A stretch of 64,000 nucleotides of DNA, taken from contig NZ_JAFCKP010000002.1 in the NCBI RefSeq assembly GCF_018130245.1, positions 310,001-374,000 on the forward strand, given 5' to 3'. Position 1 is the first letter of the stretch; each line of letters opens with the position of its first letter. The stretch comes from Bradyrhizobium sp. SZCCT0231. GTDB taxonomy: Bacteria; Pseudomonadota; Alphaproteobacteria; Rhizobiales; Xanthobacteraceae. A program made the position numbers and the translations under genes. Shown in pieces: positions 24,625 to 38,892 of the stretch. The notes under the pieces were generated by a model. That model was not told where the DNA came from. It ran no database searches and saw nothing but the letters and a program-made list of their open reading frames with translations.

Positions 24625-24918
24625 ATGAAGACCGTGCTTTCGATTCTGTTCGCCGCAGCGCTCTCGCTGTCATCGATGCCCGCCCACGCGGTCAAGTGGG
24701 ACCTCTCGACCATGAGCTGCAAGCAGTTCCTCGAGAGCGGCGAAGACAACATCGCGGTCGTGCTGACCTGGATGGACGGCTGGTACAAGGGCGACGAGGA
24801 CAACGCGATCATCGACACCGACGTCTTCATCGAGAACGCCAAGAAGTTCGGTTCCTATTGCGGAAAGAATCCGACCGTCAGCGTCGTCACCGCGGCCGAC
24901 GAGATCCTCGGCAAGTAA
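24625..24918 (+). CDS. HdeA-family acid-stress-like periplasmic protein
   Basis: 97 residues from the ATG at 24625, with GGAG six bases upstream. A signal peptide ends after SMPAHA. The mature domain WDLSTMSCKQFLESGEDNIA and the later SYCGKNPTV, with two cysteines about 46 residues apart, match HdeA/HdeB-like proteins. Those are disulfide-bonded dimers that unfold in acid to act as chaperones. A terminator follows at 24984-25026. Confidence 0.82.
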   Translation: MKTVLSILFAAALSLSSMPAHAVKWDLSTMSCKQFLESGEDNIAVVLTWMDGWYKGDEDNAIIDTDVFIENAKKFGSYCGKNPTVSVVTAADEILGK

Positions 24919-24983
24919 CATCGCATGGGTGACGAGGCGAAGCGCGACCGCGATCGCGCTTCCTCTCCCGACATGATTGCATC

Positions 24984-25026
24984 GAGAGCCGCGCGGCGCT
25001 TTGCGCTCCCGCGGCTCTCTTTTTTT
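24984..25026 (+). terminator. Rho-independent terminator after the HdeA-like gene
   Basis: GAGAGCCGC at 24984-24992 pairs with GCGGCTCTC at 25011-25019, followed by seven T residues (25020-25026). It ends the HdeA-like transcript and abuts the end of the convergent thioesterase gene. Confidence 0.88.
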
Positions 25027-25036
25027 CAGCGCGCGT

Positions 25037-25501
25037 TTACCCCGGCAGCATCGCGAACGCGCTCGACACCATCGCGACCGGCTTGCTGTCGGCGGCGGAG
25101 AGCAGCGTAACGCGGCCAAAGCTCATGGTACGCCCGAGCCGCACCACGCGCGCGTCCGCCAGCACGTCCATTGAGGAGACCGCGCGCATGAAATGCGTGG
25201 TCTGGTCGACCGTGGTCATGGGGCGGTAGCCGCGATTGGCAGCGAGGATCGCGATCACCATCGCGGTGTCGGCGAGCGCCATCAGGGCCTGGCCGCAGAC
25301 CACGCCGCCGTTCCGGCACAGTCGCTCCGAGAACGGCATGCGCAGCAGCGCGCCCGGCTGCCAGTCCGGTACGTCTGCCGGCTGCGCATGCTCGATGCGC
25401 TCGACCGCGAGGTTGAGATCCTGGACCCAGGGCGCAAAGACCTCGCCGAGGATGCGTCGGGCGTCGGCGAGGCCGAATTCGGCTTCTGGCTGCATTTGCA
25501 T
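25037..25501 (-). CDS. PaaI-type hotdog thioesterase
   Basis: 154 residues from the ATG ending at 25501; the frame can be extended upstream but the hotdog domain does not need it. The sequence GGVVCGQALMALADTAMVIA and the later TTHFMRAVSSMDVLADARVV belong to the PaaI/DUF4442-like group that hydrolyses acyl-CoA or aryl-CoA thioesters. The usual catalytic Asp/Glu position appears as ADTAM. It is divergent from the small lipoprotein at 25647. The substrate cannot be inferred. Confidence 0.82.
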   Translation of the reverse strand: MQMQPEAEFGLADARRILGEVFAPWVQDLNLAVERIEHAQPADVPDWQPGALLRMPFSERLCRNGGVVCGQALMALADTAMVIAILAANRGYRPMTTVDQTTHFMRAVSSMDVLADARVVRLGRTMSFGRVTLLSAADSKPVAMVSSAFAMLPG

Positions 25502-25646
25502 TGCTGGCGCGCTCTCCTGTGTTGCCGGATGTTTCGCCGCATTGTGCGCGCATCGGCGCGGCAAAGTCACCCGGTCTCGCGCCGGACCGATCGGCTTGAA
25601 AATGCCCGACTTGGCCCGATATGATGCCTCGCTTGGGTACGGGTGG

Positions 25647-25781
25647 ATGATGTTGCGTCGGTGTGTCCTCGTCGTTTGCATGGCCGCGCTCGGTCTCGCG
25701 CTGAGCGGATGCACCAAATGCGGTCCGATCTGGGACGACTGGCTGCATGCGCCCAAATCGTGCAGATCGGATCGGTTCTAG
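25647..25781 (+). CDS. Tiny lipoprotein
   Basis: 44 residues. It starts with two Met residues, a short basic segment and LVVCMAALGLALSGC, a good lipobox, followed by only 22 residues (TKCGPIWDDWLHAPKSC and a short end). Two further cysteines could form a disulfide. Size and layout resemble entericidin-like lipoproteins, but the sequence is not clearly theirs. It is small, so the coding call rests on the lipobox. Confidence 0.6.
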   Translation: MMLRRCVLVVCMAALGLALSGCTKCGPIWDDWLHAPKSCRSDRF

Positions 25782-25884
25782 CGTGCCCACGCGGCCTTGG
25801 GCGGCTCGGGATCGCGACCGGGCTGCGACAAGGATGACACGGCGCGGGGCGATCCGCGCCTCATGGATGATCAAGGAGTAGACG

Positions 25885-26181
25885 ATGAAGCTTTTCCGTT
25901 TGGCCGCGGTGCTGGCCGTGCTGGCGGGACCTGCCTACGCGCAAATGCCCAACCTCAATTTGCTGCAGGAAGGGCCGGGCAAGACCCCCGAGGAGAAGGC
26001 TGCCGAAGCCGAGCGTGAAAAGGCCTACAAGGAAACGCTGAAGAAGATTCCGGATTCCAAGGCGTCCAACGATCCCTGGGGCGGCATGCGCTCCGATCCG
26101 CCGAAGCAGTCGGCGGCACCGAAGGCGTCGGCCGCAACCAGCGCGCCGAAGAAGACCAAGAGCGGCACGGCGGCCAACTGA
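25885..26181 (+). CDS. Small secreted protein with DPWGG motif (paralogue 2)
   Basis: 98 residues, with AAGGAG upstream of the ATG. The signal peptide is cleaved after GPAYAQ. The core KAYKETLKKIPDSKASNDPW continues GGMRS and matches paralogue 1 at 23734-23958. The end is Ala/Lys/Pro-rich (QSAAPKASAATSAPKKTKSG) and disordered. A charged stretch KAAEAEREK precedes the core. Function unknown; being periplasmic and Lys-rich it could interact with the envelope. Confidence 0.75.
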   Translation: MKLFRLAAVLAVLAGPAYAQMPNLNLLQEGPGKTPEEKAAEAEREKAYKETLKKIPDSKASNDPWGGMRSDPPKQSAAPKASAATSAPKKTKSGTAAN

Positions 26182-26288
26182 CCGCACGCTCCGTTCGGGG
26201 GCGACACGGCGCCTTTCGGACGGGACTCCTCTTGATCCGGCCCGCGCCCTACATTTGGCTCAGCGTAGCGCGTAGAGGAGGGCACGAC

Positions 26289-26543
26289 ATGGCCGATCGT
26301 CCGCGGGATCTCGCCGAGCGGATGGCGCGCCGGCGCAACATGGCCGGCAAGCCGGGCCGGACGGCCGGCGACGGCTATCTGCGCGAGACCTTCACGCTGC
26401 CGCGCGCCGAGGCGCGGGAAAGGGCGCAGGCCTTCTTCGCCCGCTACCCCAAGGCCGGCTATATGAGCGCGGTCGAGACCTGGCGCGAACTGCCCGGCGG
26501 CGACATCGAGTTCACCATGCGGCGGCTGCCCAGCGCGGACTGA
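26289..26543 (+). CDS. Small hypothetical protein
   Basis: 84 residues from the ATG at 26289, preceded by GAGGAGG. It is charged, without signal peptide or membrane helix. The N-terminal half is Arg/Gly-rich (RRRNMAGKPGRTAGDG) and the C-terminal half (ARYPKAGYMSAVETWRELPG) looks like a short folded alpha/beta unit. The family was not recognised. Confidence 0.65.
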   Translation: MADRPRDLAERMARRRNMAGKPGRTAGDGYLRETFTLPRAEARERAQAFFARYPKAGYMSAVETWRELPGGDIEFTMRRLPSAD

Positions 26544-26568
26544 CGCGGGCCTGATCCGAAAGGTCTTG

Positions 26569-26802
26569 CTAGTCGAAGGTTTCGGCAACGATGCGGATCC
26601 GGAACACCGGCTCCTTGGCCTCGTCCAGCAGCTCCATGTGCCATTCGGAATTTTGCTGGAGCTTGCGGGCAATGCCGGCGCTCATGTCGGCGCAGACATT
26701 GGTCATCTCCTTCCAGGCCGCATTGCGATCGGCAAATTCCGTCGCCTGCTCGGCGCAGCCGGAATAACGGCCGTTGCGGATTCGAAAGAAATAGAGCGGC
26801 AT
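26569..26802 (-). CDS. DUF6894-type small protein
   Basis: 77 residues from the ATG ending at 26802. The opening MPLYFFRIRNG, then AAWKEMTNVCADMSAG and the end VFRIRIVAETFD are those of a small Rhizobiales family (MPLYFF/DUF6894) of unknown function. It is a compact alpha/beta protein with no secretion signal. It is convergent with the preceding small gene. Confidence 0.75.
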   Translation of the reverse strand: MPLYFFRIRNGRYSGCAEQATEFADRNAAWKEMTNVCADMSAGIARKLQQNSEWHMELLDEAKEPVFRIRIVAETFD

Positions 26803-26975
26803 GGCTGGCACCGATACGCACATGATGCCTCGCCCCCAAGGCCCCTGGGCGCACAGTGCAATCCCAAACCAGCGTCAGATCAATTCCGGGCGGCTACGGA
26901 TCGCGTCCCGCGGGACCCCGTGGCGCGCTGCGGCGCATGAGAGTGCCCCGCCGCTGTCGATCTCACCCGGCCGGT

Positions 26976-27164
26976 TCAGGCCGTCTTTCGCGCGAGGGCC
27001 TTCAGCTCCCGGTCGATGCGCAGCTGCACGCGCCGGATCGCCAGCAGGTCAATCTTCGTCTCGGTCTTGCCGGTCTTGATCTGCTCGCCGATGCGGAACT
27101 GCCACTGCCAGACTCCGGGAATCGCCGTCTTGGCCACGGTGAACTCGACGCCCCTGTGATTCAT
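26976..27164 (-). CDS. Small conserved hypothetical protein
   Basis: 62 residues from the ATG ending at 27164, preceded by GGGAGGT at good spacing. The sequence MNHRGVEFTVAKTAIPGVWQ, then RIGEQIKTGKTETKID, is a beta-rich unit followed by a basic helix ending KALARKTA. Similar short proteins are frequent in Bradyrhizobium. The function is unknown. Confidence 0.65.
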   Translation of the reverse strand: MNHRGVEFTVAKTAIPGVWQWQFRIGEQIKTGKTETKIDLLAIRRVQLRIDRELKALARKTA

Positions 27165-27391
27165 GGCGACCTCCCACGATTCACCTTCCATGCCTGCAAA
27201 CATGTTGGTCGTCACAATATTCCGGAGACAAGCAAAATCTGCCGCTAGCCGCGGATCATGCGCGACCGGCGCTCGCCCTCCGTCGTTCTCCGGCCATGAA
27301 CAGAGTTCCTGAACACATCCCAAGTGCATCCGGGCGCCGAGCAAGGCGCGTGCCTGCAGGGGGGATTCCAGGGGCCCATCGAGGTGACGGC

Positions 27392-27694
27392 ATGTGCCTT
27401 GCTTGCCAGATGAGGGCAAGCAACCATGGACGCCTCATGCTCGGCATTCCCCGCCGCTACTCTCATTTCGTCTTCGGCATCATCCAGTCCGGACTGACCT
27501 CGCTGATCGCGGCAGGGATCGCCAGCTTCCCTGCAGGCAGTGCGATGATCTTCGTTCGGCACTGGATGCTGTCGTGGCTGATCGCATGGGCCGCGATGCT
27601 GCCGGTCGTGCTGCTGGCGGCGCCCGCGATCCGCGCCTTCTCGCTGCGCCTGACCCGGGAGGAGCGGGACCCGCGCGCCGGCCGGCAGGCATGA
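27392..27694 (+). CDS. DUF2798-type two-helix membrane protein
   Basis: 100 residues from the ATG at 27392, preceded by GAGGTGA; an ATG at 27437 would give the 85-residue core. The core has two membrane helices (HFVFGIIQSGLTSLIAAGIA and WLIAWAAMLPVVLLAAPAIR) separated by the FPAGSAMIFVRHWMLS loop, matching DUF2798. The N-terminal MCLACQM of the longer form is seen on other small Bradyrhizobium proteins. The function is unknown. Confidence 0.72.
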   Translation: MCLACQMRASNHGRLMLGIPRRYSHFVFGIIQSGLTSLIAAGIASFPAGSAMIFVRHWMLSWLIAWAAMLPVVLLAAPAIRAFSLRLTREERDPRAGRQA

Positions 27695-27698
27695 AAAA

Positions 27699-27726
27699 GC
27701 CCCGCCTGGGGAGAGCCAAGCGGGGC
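27699..27726 (-). terminator. Hairpin with minus-strand T-run
   Basis: GCCCCGC at 27699-27705 pairs with GCGGGGC at 27720-27726. The run AAAAA immediately to its left becomes a T-run on the minus strand, so it would terminate leftward transcription; it overlaps only the spacer after the DUF2798 gene. Confidence 0.6.
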
Positions 27727-27973
27727 AGAGCGTGATTGGAGGCTGAGGTGCTGGGCTGCAACACCATCGCCGAGCGACCCTAGCCGGCTCAGCTTACGAC
27801 AGCCTGACTGGCGGCAGCCGTGAAGGTCGCGATTCGAAAGGCCGCAGACTGGCCCCGCACCGGTCCCAATTTCGACATCCGCTCGCACCACTGCGGACAC
27901 ACCCGTCGGCAAGATTTTATCCGTTCGGCGCAGCCATGGGGGAAACGTGGCGCGCCGACAACGGGGTGGCATC

Positions 27974-28063
27974 ATGGATAACGTAGAGCGGTCATTCGCC
28001 GCCGCGACGGCGGCTGGCTTCGTGGTGCTGGTGATCGGCCTGGTGCTGCTGGCGGTGCTTTAG
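27974..28063 (+). CDS. Single-helix microprotein (29 residues)
   Basis: ATG at 27974 and stop at 28063 give MDNVERSFAAATAAGFVVLV followed by IGLVLLAVL. A short polar N-terminus and one transmembrane helix are all there is. No strong ribosome-binding site is visible. The hydrophobic run in a non-coding stretch of very different composition is the only support; it could be a membrane micropeptide or chance. Confidence 0.4.
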   Translation: MDNVERSFAAATAAGFVVLVIGLVLLAVL

Positions 28064-28396
28064 CGGGATACGCGTGCCGGGGAACGGCGGCCGTGCCTCC
28101 GATGGATGGCACGAGGCACGCTGCGGCTTTCAAAAAACGGAAAACAACCCCATGCACAGTAGGTTGCTGGGCAATTCCTTTGATCGGCCAATGGGTTACA
28201 AGTAGTATTTGGATACCTGACCCGTCCGCGCACCTGCCTTTGCGGCCATGCCGACCCGCGACGCAGGATCGAGATCAGGCGATCCCGTCCGCTTGGAACG
28301 GCGGCCGACTGCCGCATCGCGGGGCGGGCCTCAGCCCGCTCCGGAAAGCCGGTCTTGGCAAATCCGGTCTTGGCAAAGCCGGTCTTGGCGGGGGCC
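28064..28396. other. Spacer without a gene; contains a 15-bp triplicate repeat
   Basis: No credible gene is visible. At 28345-28389 a 15-base unit (AAAGCCGGTCTTGGC, with one A-to-T change and a G-to-C-neighbour variation in the middle copy) is repeated three times without spacing, directly before the end of the small gene at 28397-28567. Confidence 0.6.
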
Positions 28397-28567
28397 CTAG
28401 TGGATCTTGATCTCGTTCAGGGGAAGATTGAGCTCGGCGGCGCGCTCCTCACGATCCCTCTTGCGGAATTCGTTTTCCTTGCGCTCGAACTTCACCATCT
28501 CCTCGCGCGCTGCCTCCAGCAGCGGATTGCGCCTGGTCGTATCGCGATACGTGTTGTTGTCCGTCAT
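28397..28567 (-). CDS. Small charged hypothetical protein
   Basis: 56 residues from the ATG ending at 28567 (an upstream extension exists). The protein is almost entirely charged helix: PLLEAAREEMVKFERKENEF, then RKRDREERAAELNLP. It has no signal or membrane segment. A coiled-coil or nucleic-acid-associated role is possible; it is not recognised as a known family. It is divergent from recA. Confidence 0.55.
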   Translation of the reverse strand: MTDNNTYRDTTRRNPLLEAAREEMVKFERKENEFRKRDREERAAELNLPLNEIKIH

Positions 28568-28769
28568 GACTCGAGGTCCCCAGACTTGCGGTCCCATCCC
28601 CACAGAAGGCCGGAGACCGCGAAAAGGTTCGGTGCCGCAGGATTACGGAAATATGACGGCGCGCCGGCCGCGCGTCCTTGAGGCAGGTCATGTTCGGTTG
28701 AAGCGGAACGCGACGGATGCAAGGTGATTTGACCCAGTCGTGCAGATGATTGCCTGTAAATCCGGGAAA

Positions 28770-28802
28770 GAACATATTGCGAACCTAGAACAAATAGGGT
28801 AC
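28770..28802 (+). promoter_or_regulatory. LexA (SOS) boxes upstream of recA
   Basis: GAAC-ATATTGC-GAAC at 28770-28784 is a perfect alphaproteobacterial SOS box (GAAC-N7-GAAC). Three bases later GAAC-AAATAGG-GTAC (28788-28802) is a near match. They lie 75-107 bases before the recA start. LexA repression of recA is well established in the class; two adjacent sites suggest tight or cooperative control. Confidence 0.88.
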
Positions 28803-28876
28803 ATTGCTTTTATCGCCGAGCTGCCTCGCAATCGTTTGTCCCCCTAGCGAATCCTCGCCATAAGGAGCACGACCCA

Positions 28877-29965
<1,089 letters not shown>

Positions 29966-29995
29966 GACCTAACGCGAAGAGCTTTTCGCGAGGAG

Positions 29996-30046
29996 CGGGC
30001 GCTGAGGACGTTGAGTTGCCGACGTCTTCGGTGCCCGTTTCGTTTT
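29996..30046 (+). terminator. recA terminator
   Basis: CGGGC (29996-30000) and GACGT (30007-30011) pair with ACGTC (30022-30026) and GCCCG (30033-30037), giving an interrupted stem followed by TTTCGTTTT. It lies 31 bases after the recA stop. Confidence 0.7.
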
Positions 30047-30068
30047 GCGTGGGGAAGGGCGCGTTGAG

Positions 30069-31061
30069 ATGAAGCGTGTGATCCTGACCAGTTCGGCGGG
30101 CGTCGGTCTTGCCCTCGCCGATCGCGCCGACATGGTCGTCCCCTTCATCTATCGGTTTGTTTCAGGACCGCTTCCGTCGGCTGCCCACCTCGATCGCTAT
30201 CTCGGCTGGCGCGAGTCCAAGTTTTATGACGAAATTCATTGGTCCAATTTCGTCCGTCGATGTCCCTTTGTCAGCGACCAGGATCGGGCAGGTGCGTTGC
30301 TCTGGGTCTGCGAAACCTACGGAGTCGATCTCATCGAACTGTGGTTCGATCCTGAACCCAATAGTCAATTGCAGTTGATCTGGATCCTCGATTACCTGCG
30401 TTCCGAACCATCCATCACGGAGAATCTGAGACTACGACGCGTCGATTTCGATCTGCGCGGAGCAGATCCCTCAGAGCTTCGCCACCGCGACGTGTGGCAG
30501 TTCGATATCGTGGAAAGCGATCTTGGAATCGCCAGCATGGCCTGGGAAGCCTACCGCGCGCCGACGCCCGAGCTTTGCGCCGGGCTGCTCGACAGGCCGC
30601 TCGGCAAGCTGTCTTTCCTGAAGCCGGCCATGGAAGACCTGCTCGCAGAACTGCCGTCGCCGGCGACGGGACTGGGGGCGACGGAGACGCGGCTTCTCGA
30701 GCGGATTGCAGGCGGACACAATCGTACCGATGAGCTGTTTCGGCCGGGCGCGCTGGGAACACGCGTGTTCGATCAGTGGGAGTTGGGCGCGCTGCTCGAA
30801 GGGCTCGCATTTGGCCCGGCGCCAGCGATCGCGGGTCTGGACGGCAAGCTGGCGACACTCGATCCGGACAACGCGAGAAGTCGCAATGCTGCCTTTCGCC
30901 GGAGCCGGCTGTCGCTGACGGAGTTTGGCGAAGCGGTCCTGGCGGGCCGGGAAGATTTTCGTCGTCACAACCCGATCAAACGCTGGTGGGGCGGCACGCT
31001 TCTGACCAATGACCGGCTTTGGCGGTGGGATCGCGAAAACCGGTTGTTGATTGCGCCCTAG
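30069..31061 (+). CDS. DUF1835-like protein
   Basis: 330 residues from the ATG at 30069. The N-terminal third (SSAGVGLALADRADMVVPFI, VSGPLPSAAHLDRYLGWRES, IELWFDPEPNSQLQLIWIL) resembles DUF1835, a domain thought to fold like a nucleoside-phosphate-binding protein. The C-terminal half is helical, with ATETRLLERIAGGHN and LSLTEFGEAVLAGREDF, a winged-helix-like end. There is no signal peptide and no operon partner. Function unknown. Confidence 0.7.
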   Translation: MKRVILTSSAGVGLALADRADMVVPFIYRFVSGPLPSAAHLDRYLGWRESKFYDEIHWSNFVRRCPFVSDQDRAGALLWVCETYGVDLIELWFDPEPNSQLQLIWILDYLRSEPSITENLRLRRVDFDLRGADPSELRHRDVWQFDIVESDLGIASMAWEAYRAPTPELCAGLLDRPLGKLSFLKPAMEDLLAELPSPATGLGATETRLLERIAGGHNRTDELFRPGALGTRVFDQWELGALLEGLAFGPAPAIAGLDGKLATLDPDNARSRNAAFRRSRLSLTEFGEAVLAGREDFRRHNPIKRWWGGTLLTNDRLWRWDRENRLLIAP

Positions 31062-31078
31062 CCGGCGCATTCAGTGCT

Positions 31079-31192
31079 GTAGGGTGGATTAGCCGAAGGC
31101 GTAATCCACCACTGTTTATCTCCGCGAAAGCTGAAGTGGTGGGTTACGCCGGCGGCCTGCGCTTCGCGCGACCGCCCGCTAACCCACCCTAC
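31079..31192. repeat. GTAGGGTGG-type palindromic repeat, copy 1
   Basis: The unit begins GTAGGGTGGATTAGCCG at 31079 and ends CTAACCCACCCTAC at 31192, forming an imperfect inverted repeat. Related copies are at 42977-43108 and 44540-44660 in this window. Confidence 0.78.
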
Positions 31193-31198
31193 GAAGTC

Positions 31199-34069
<2,871 letters not shown>

Positions 34070-34092
34070 GGGTCCTCGCTTTAGATTTCGCT

Positions 34093-34192
34093 GTCATGCC
34101 CCGCGAAGGCGGGGCATCCAGTAAACGCAGGCGTTTCGGCTAGGGCCGATGGGCCGCGGCGTACTGGATCACCCGCCTTCGCGGGTGATGAC
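34093..34192. repeat. Long palindromic repeat inside the gcv operon
   Basis: Bases 34093-34123 and 34162-34192 are near-perfect reverse complements over about 31 bases (GTCATGCCCCGCGAAGG versus its partner ending GGGTGATGAC). The element fills most of the gcvH-gcvP spacer and resembles the CCGCGAAGGCGGG repeats of Bradyrhizobium. As RNA it would form a strong hairpin between the two genes. Confidence 0.8.
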
Positions 34193-34222
34193 ACCGAGTA
34201 TGGGGCGGCCGTTCTCGTCATC

Positions 34223-34591
34223 TCACGCCGTATGCGCCTTGTAGGCGGCTTCATCCATGAGGCCGCCGAGCTCGCTTCTGTCGGCCACCTTGATCTTGAA
34301 GAACCACGCCTTGCCCTGCGCATCCGAATTGACCAGCGCCGGCTCGGCGGTGAGCGCATCGTTCGCCTCGAGCACCTCGCCTGAAATTGGTGCGTAGACG
34401 TCGGAAGCGGCTTTCACCGATTCCACGACCGCTGCGGCTTCCGCCTTTTTCAAGCTGCGGCCGACCTTGGGCAATTCGACGAACACGACGTCGCCGAGCT
34501 GCTGCTGTGCGTAGTCGGTGATGCCGACCGTGGCGGTATCGCCGTCGATGGCGAGCCATTCATGGTCGGAAGTGTACAGCGTGGTGGTCAT
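34223..34591 (-). CDS. gcvH: Glycine cleavage H protein
   Basis: 122 residues. Lys60 in [20 protein letters not shown] is the lipoyl attachment site. The protein shuttles the aminomethyl group between the P and T proteins. It starts 10 bases after the gcvT stop. Confidence 0.97.
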   Translation of the reverse strand: MTTTLYTSDHEWLAIDGDTATVGITDYAQQQLGDVVFVELPKVGRSLKKAEAAAVVESVKAASDVYAPISGEVLEANDALTAEPALVNSDAQGKAWFFKIKVADRSELGGLMDEAAYKAHTA

Positions 34592-34601
34592 TGTCTTGTC
34601 C

Positions 34602-35747
34602 TCAGCGTTTGTAGGTGTTTTTCACGAAGGGCATGGCGGCGACCTGCACGGCTAAGCGCTGGCCGCGCACCTCTGCGAAGAGCTTTGTGCCGAGCGCGGC
34701 GAGGCTCACGGGTACGTAGCCCATCGCGACCGGCGCGCTCAGGCTCGGGCCGAAACCGCCCGAGGTGACCTTTCCGATCGGCTCGCCGCCCGCACTATCG
34801 GCAAACAGCAGTGCGCCCTCGCGCACCGGCGCGCGGCCTTCGGCGCGCAGGCCGACGCGGCGGCGGGATGCGCCGTTATCGAAATGAGCAAGGATCTTCC
34901 CGGCGCCGGGGAAACCGCCGGCACGGGCGCCGCCAGTACGGCGGCTTTTCTGCACCGACCATTCCAGCGCGGCCTCGACCGGCGTGGTGGCGGTGTCGAT
35001 GTCGTGGCCGTACAGGCAAAGCCCGGCTTCCAGCCGCAGGCTGTCGCGGGCCCCTAAGCCGATCGGCAGCACGTCCGGATTGTCCAGCAGCATCCTGGCG
35101 AGGCGCTCGGCATCGCCAACCGGAACCGAGATCTCAAAGCCGTCCTCGCCGGTGTAGCCGGAGCGCGAGACGAAGCACTTGATGCCGGCGACCTCATGCG
35201 GGCCGGCGTCCATGAATGTCATGGCCGGCGCCTCTGCACAGAATTTCGCCAGCACCGCTTCGGCCTTCGGGCCCTGCAGCGCGATCAGCGCGCGGTCGGC
35301 GAGCTGCTCGATGATGCAGTCGTCGGATAGGTTCGCGCGCAGATGCGCCTCGTCCTGTTCCTTGCAGGCGGCGTTGACGACCAGGAACAGATGATCGCCG
35401 AAATTGGCGACCATCAGGTCGTCGAGAATGCCGCCGTCCGAATTGGTGAATTGGGCATAGCGCTGTCGCCCCTGGGCGATCGCCACGATATCCTGCGGCA
35501 CCAGCCGTTCCAGCGCGCGGGCGGCGTCCTCGAGCTTGCCGGATTTCGGCCGAAGCGCGATCTGGCCCATATGGGAGACGTCGAACAGGCCGGCGGCGGC
35601 CCGGGTATGGAGGTGCTCCTTCAGGACGCCCGCGGGGTACTGCACGGGCATGTCATAGCCCGCGAACGGCACCATCTTGCCGCCCAGGGAGACATGGAGG
35701 CTGTGGAGGGGCGTGCGTTTCAGGGAGTCTTGGTCGTGCGCTAGCAT
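34602..35747 (-). CDS. gcvT: Aminomethyltransferase, glycine cleavage T protein
   Basis: 381 residues from the ATG ending at 35747 (a GTG three bases earlier is possible). It has the GcvT family features: [26 protein letters not shown] near the N-terminus, and [16 protein letters not shown] in the middle. It transfers the methylene carbon to tetrahydrofolate. The gene is first in gcvT-gcvH-gcvP and lies directly downstream of a tandem glycine riboswitch. Confidence 0.97.
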   Translation of the reverse strand: MLAHDQDSLKRTPLHSLHVSLGGKMVPFAGYDMPVQYPAGVLKEHLHTRAAAGLFDVSHMGQIALRPKSGKLEDAARALERLVPQDIVAIAQGRQRYAQFTNSDGGILDDLMVANFGDHLFLVVNAACKEQDEAHLRANLSDDCIIEQLADRALIALQGPKAEAVLAKFCAEAPAMTFMDAGPHEVAGIKCFVSRSGYTGEDGFEISVPVGDAERLARMLLDNPDVLPIGLGARDSLRLEAGLCLYGHDIDTATTPVEAALEWSVQKSRRTGGARAGGFPGAGKILAHFDNGASRRRVGLRAEGRAPVREGALLFADSAGGEPIGKVTSGGFGPSLSAPVAMGYVPVSLAALGTKLFAEVRGQRLAVQVAAMPFVKNTYKR

Positions 35748-35794
35748 CACAGGGGCCCTCGGCGGTTCCCCGGGGAGGATTCCCCGATGGACAC

Positions 35795-35977
35795 CAGTCG
35801 AAGCCCCATCTGTCGCTGTGCCTGAGAGTATTATCCCGTCGGCGGACGCAGTCCGGGCCTTAAGCCCGTCGGCGCCTCTTTCCAGATGCTGTCAAAGCCA
35901 CGCGGTCCTTTTGCCTGAGAGTTTCCGGGGCGGTTGCTCCTTCGGCGCCGGCTGCCTAAAGCCGGTCTCTCCCGACG
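35795..35977 (-). ncRNA. Tandem glycine riboswitch
   Basis: On the minus strand the leader reads GGGAGAGACC, then CCGAAGGAGCAACC and ACTCTCAGGCAAAAGGACC (first aptamer), then CTGGAAAGAGGCGCCGACGG and ACTCTCAGGCACAGCGACAG (second aptamer). These are the conserved cores of gcvT-type riboswitches. The two aptamers sit side by side, ending about 50 bases before gcvT. Glycine binding is expected to turn on the glycine-cleavage operon. Confidence 0.96.
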
Positions 35978-36199
35978 TGGCCGTACGATACAGATGGGTA
36001 GAGACCACAGGGCGGCCAAGCCTGTCAACGCGACTTCTGTCGCTTTCAACGGGATTGCGCGCCTGCGGCAACCCTCTGATCTCTCTGCACAGTTTCTGGA
36101 CAGCGAAGCTGGCCTTGTCTAAAAGCGCTTTGGCCCGCAGATATCAGCCTTAACGTCCGGTTTGGACGGCGAGAAGCGGGCCCAAGCATACCCGATTGG
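35978..36199. promoter_or_regulatory. Divergent spacer between gcv riboswitch and alaS
   Basis: This 222-base stretch must hold the promoters of both the glycine-cleavage leader and alaS. No unambiguous -35/-10 pair, operator or T-box-like structure was identified. Short minus- and plus-strand frames across it are not supported. Confidence 0.4.
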
Positions 36200-38887
<2,688 letters not shown>

Positions 38888-38892
38888 CGATC

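Noticed and set aside
28345-28389. Possible CRISPR array
   Set aside because: The three 15-bp units are directly adjacent with no spacers and no cas genes are present.
35978-36199. T-box-like or ribosomal-leader element before alaS
   Set aside because: No conserved T-box core or terminator/antiterminator pair is visible; T-boxes are not expected in Alphaproteobacteria.
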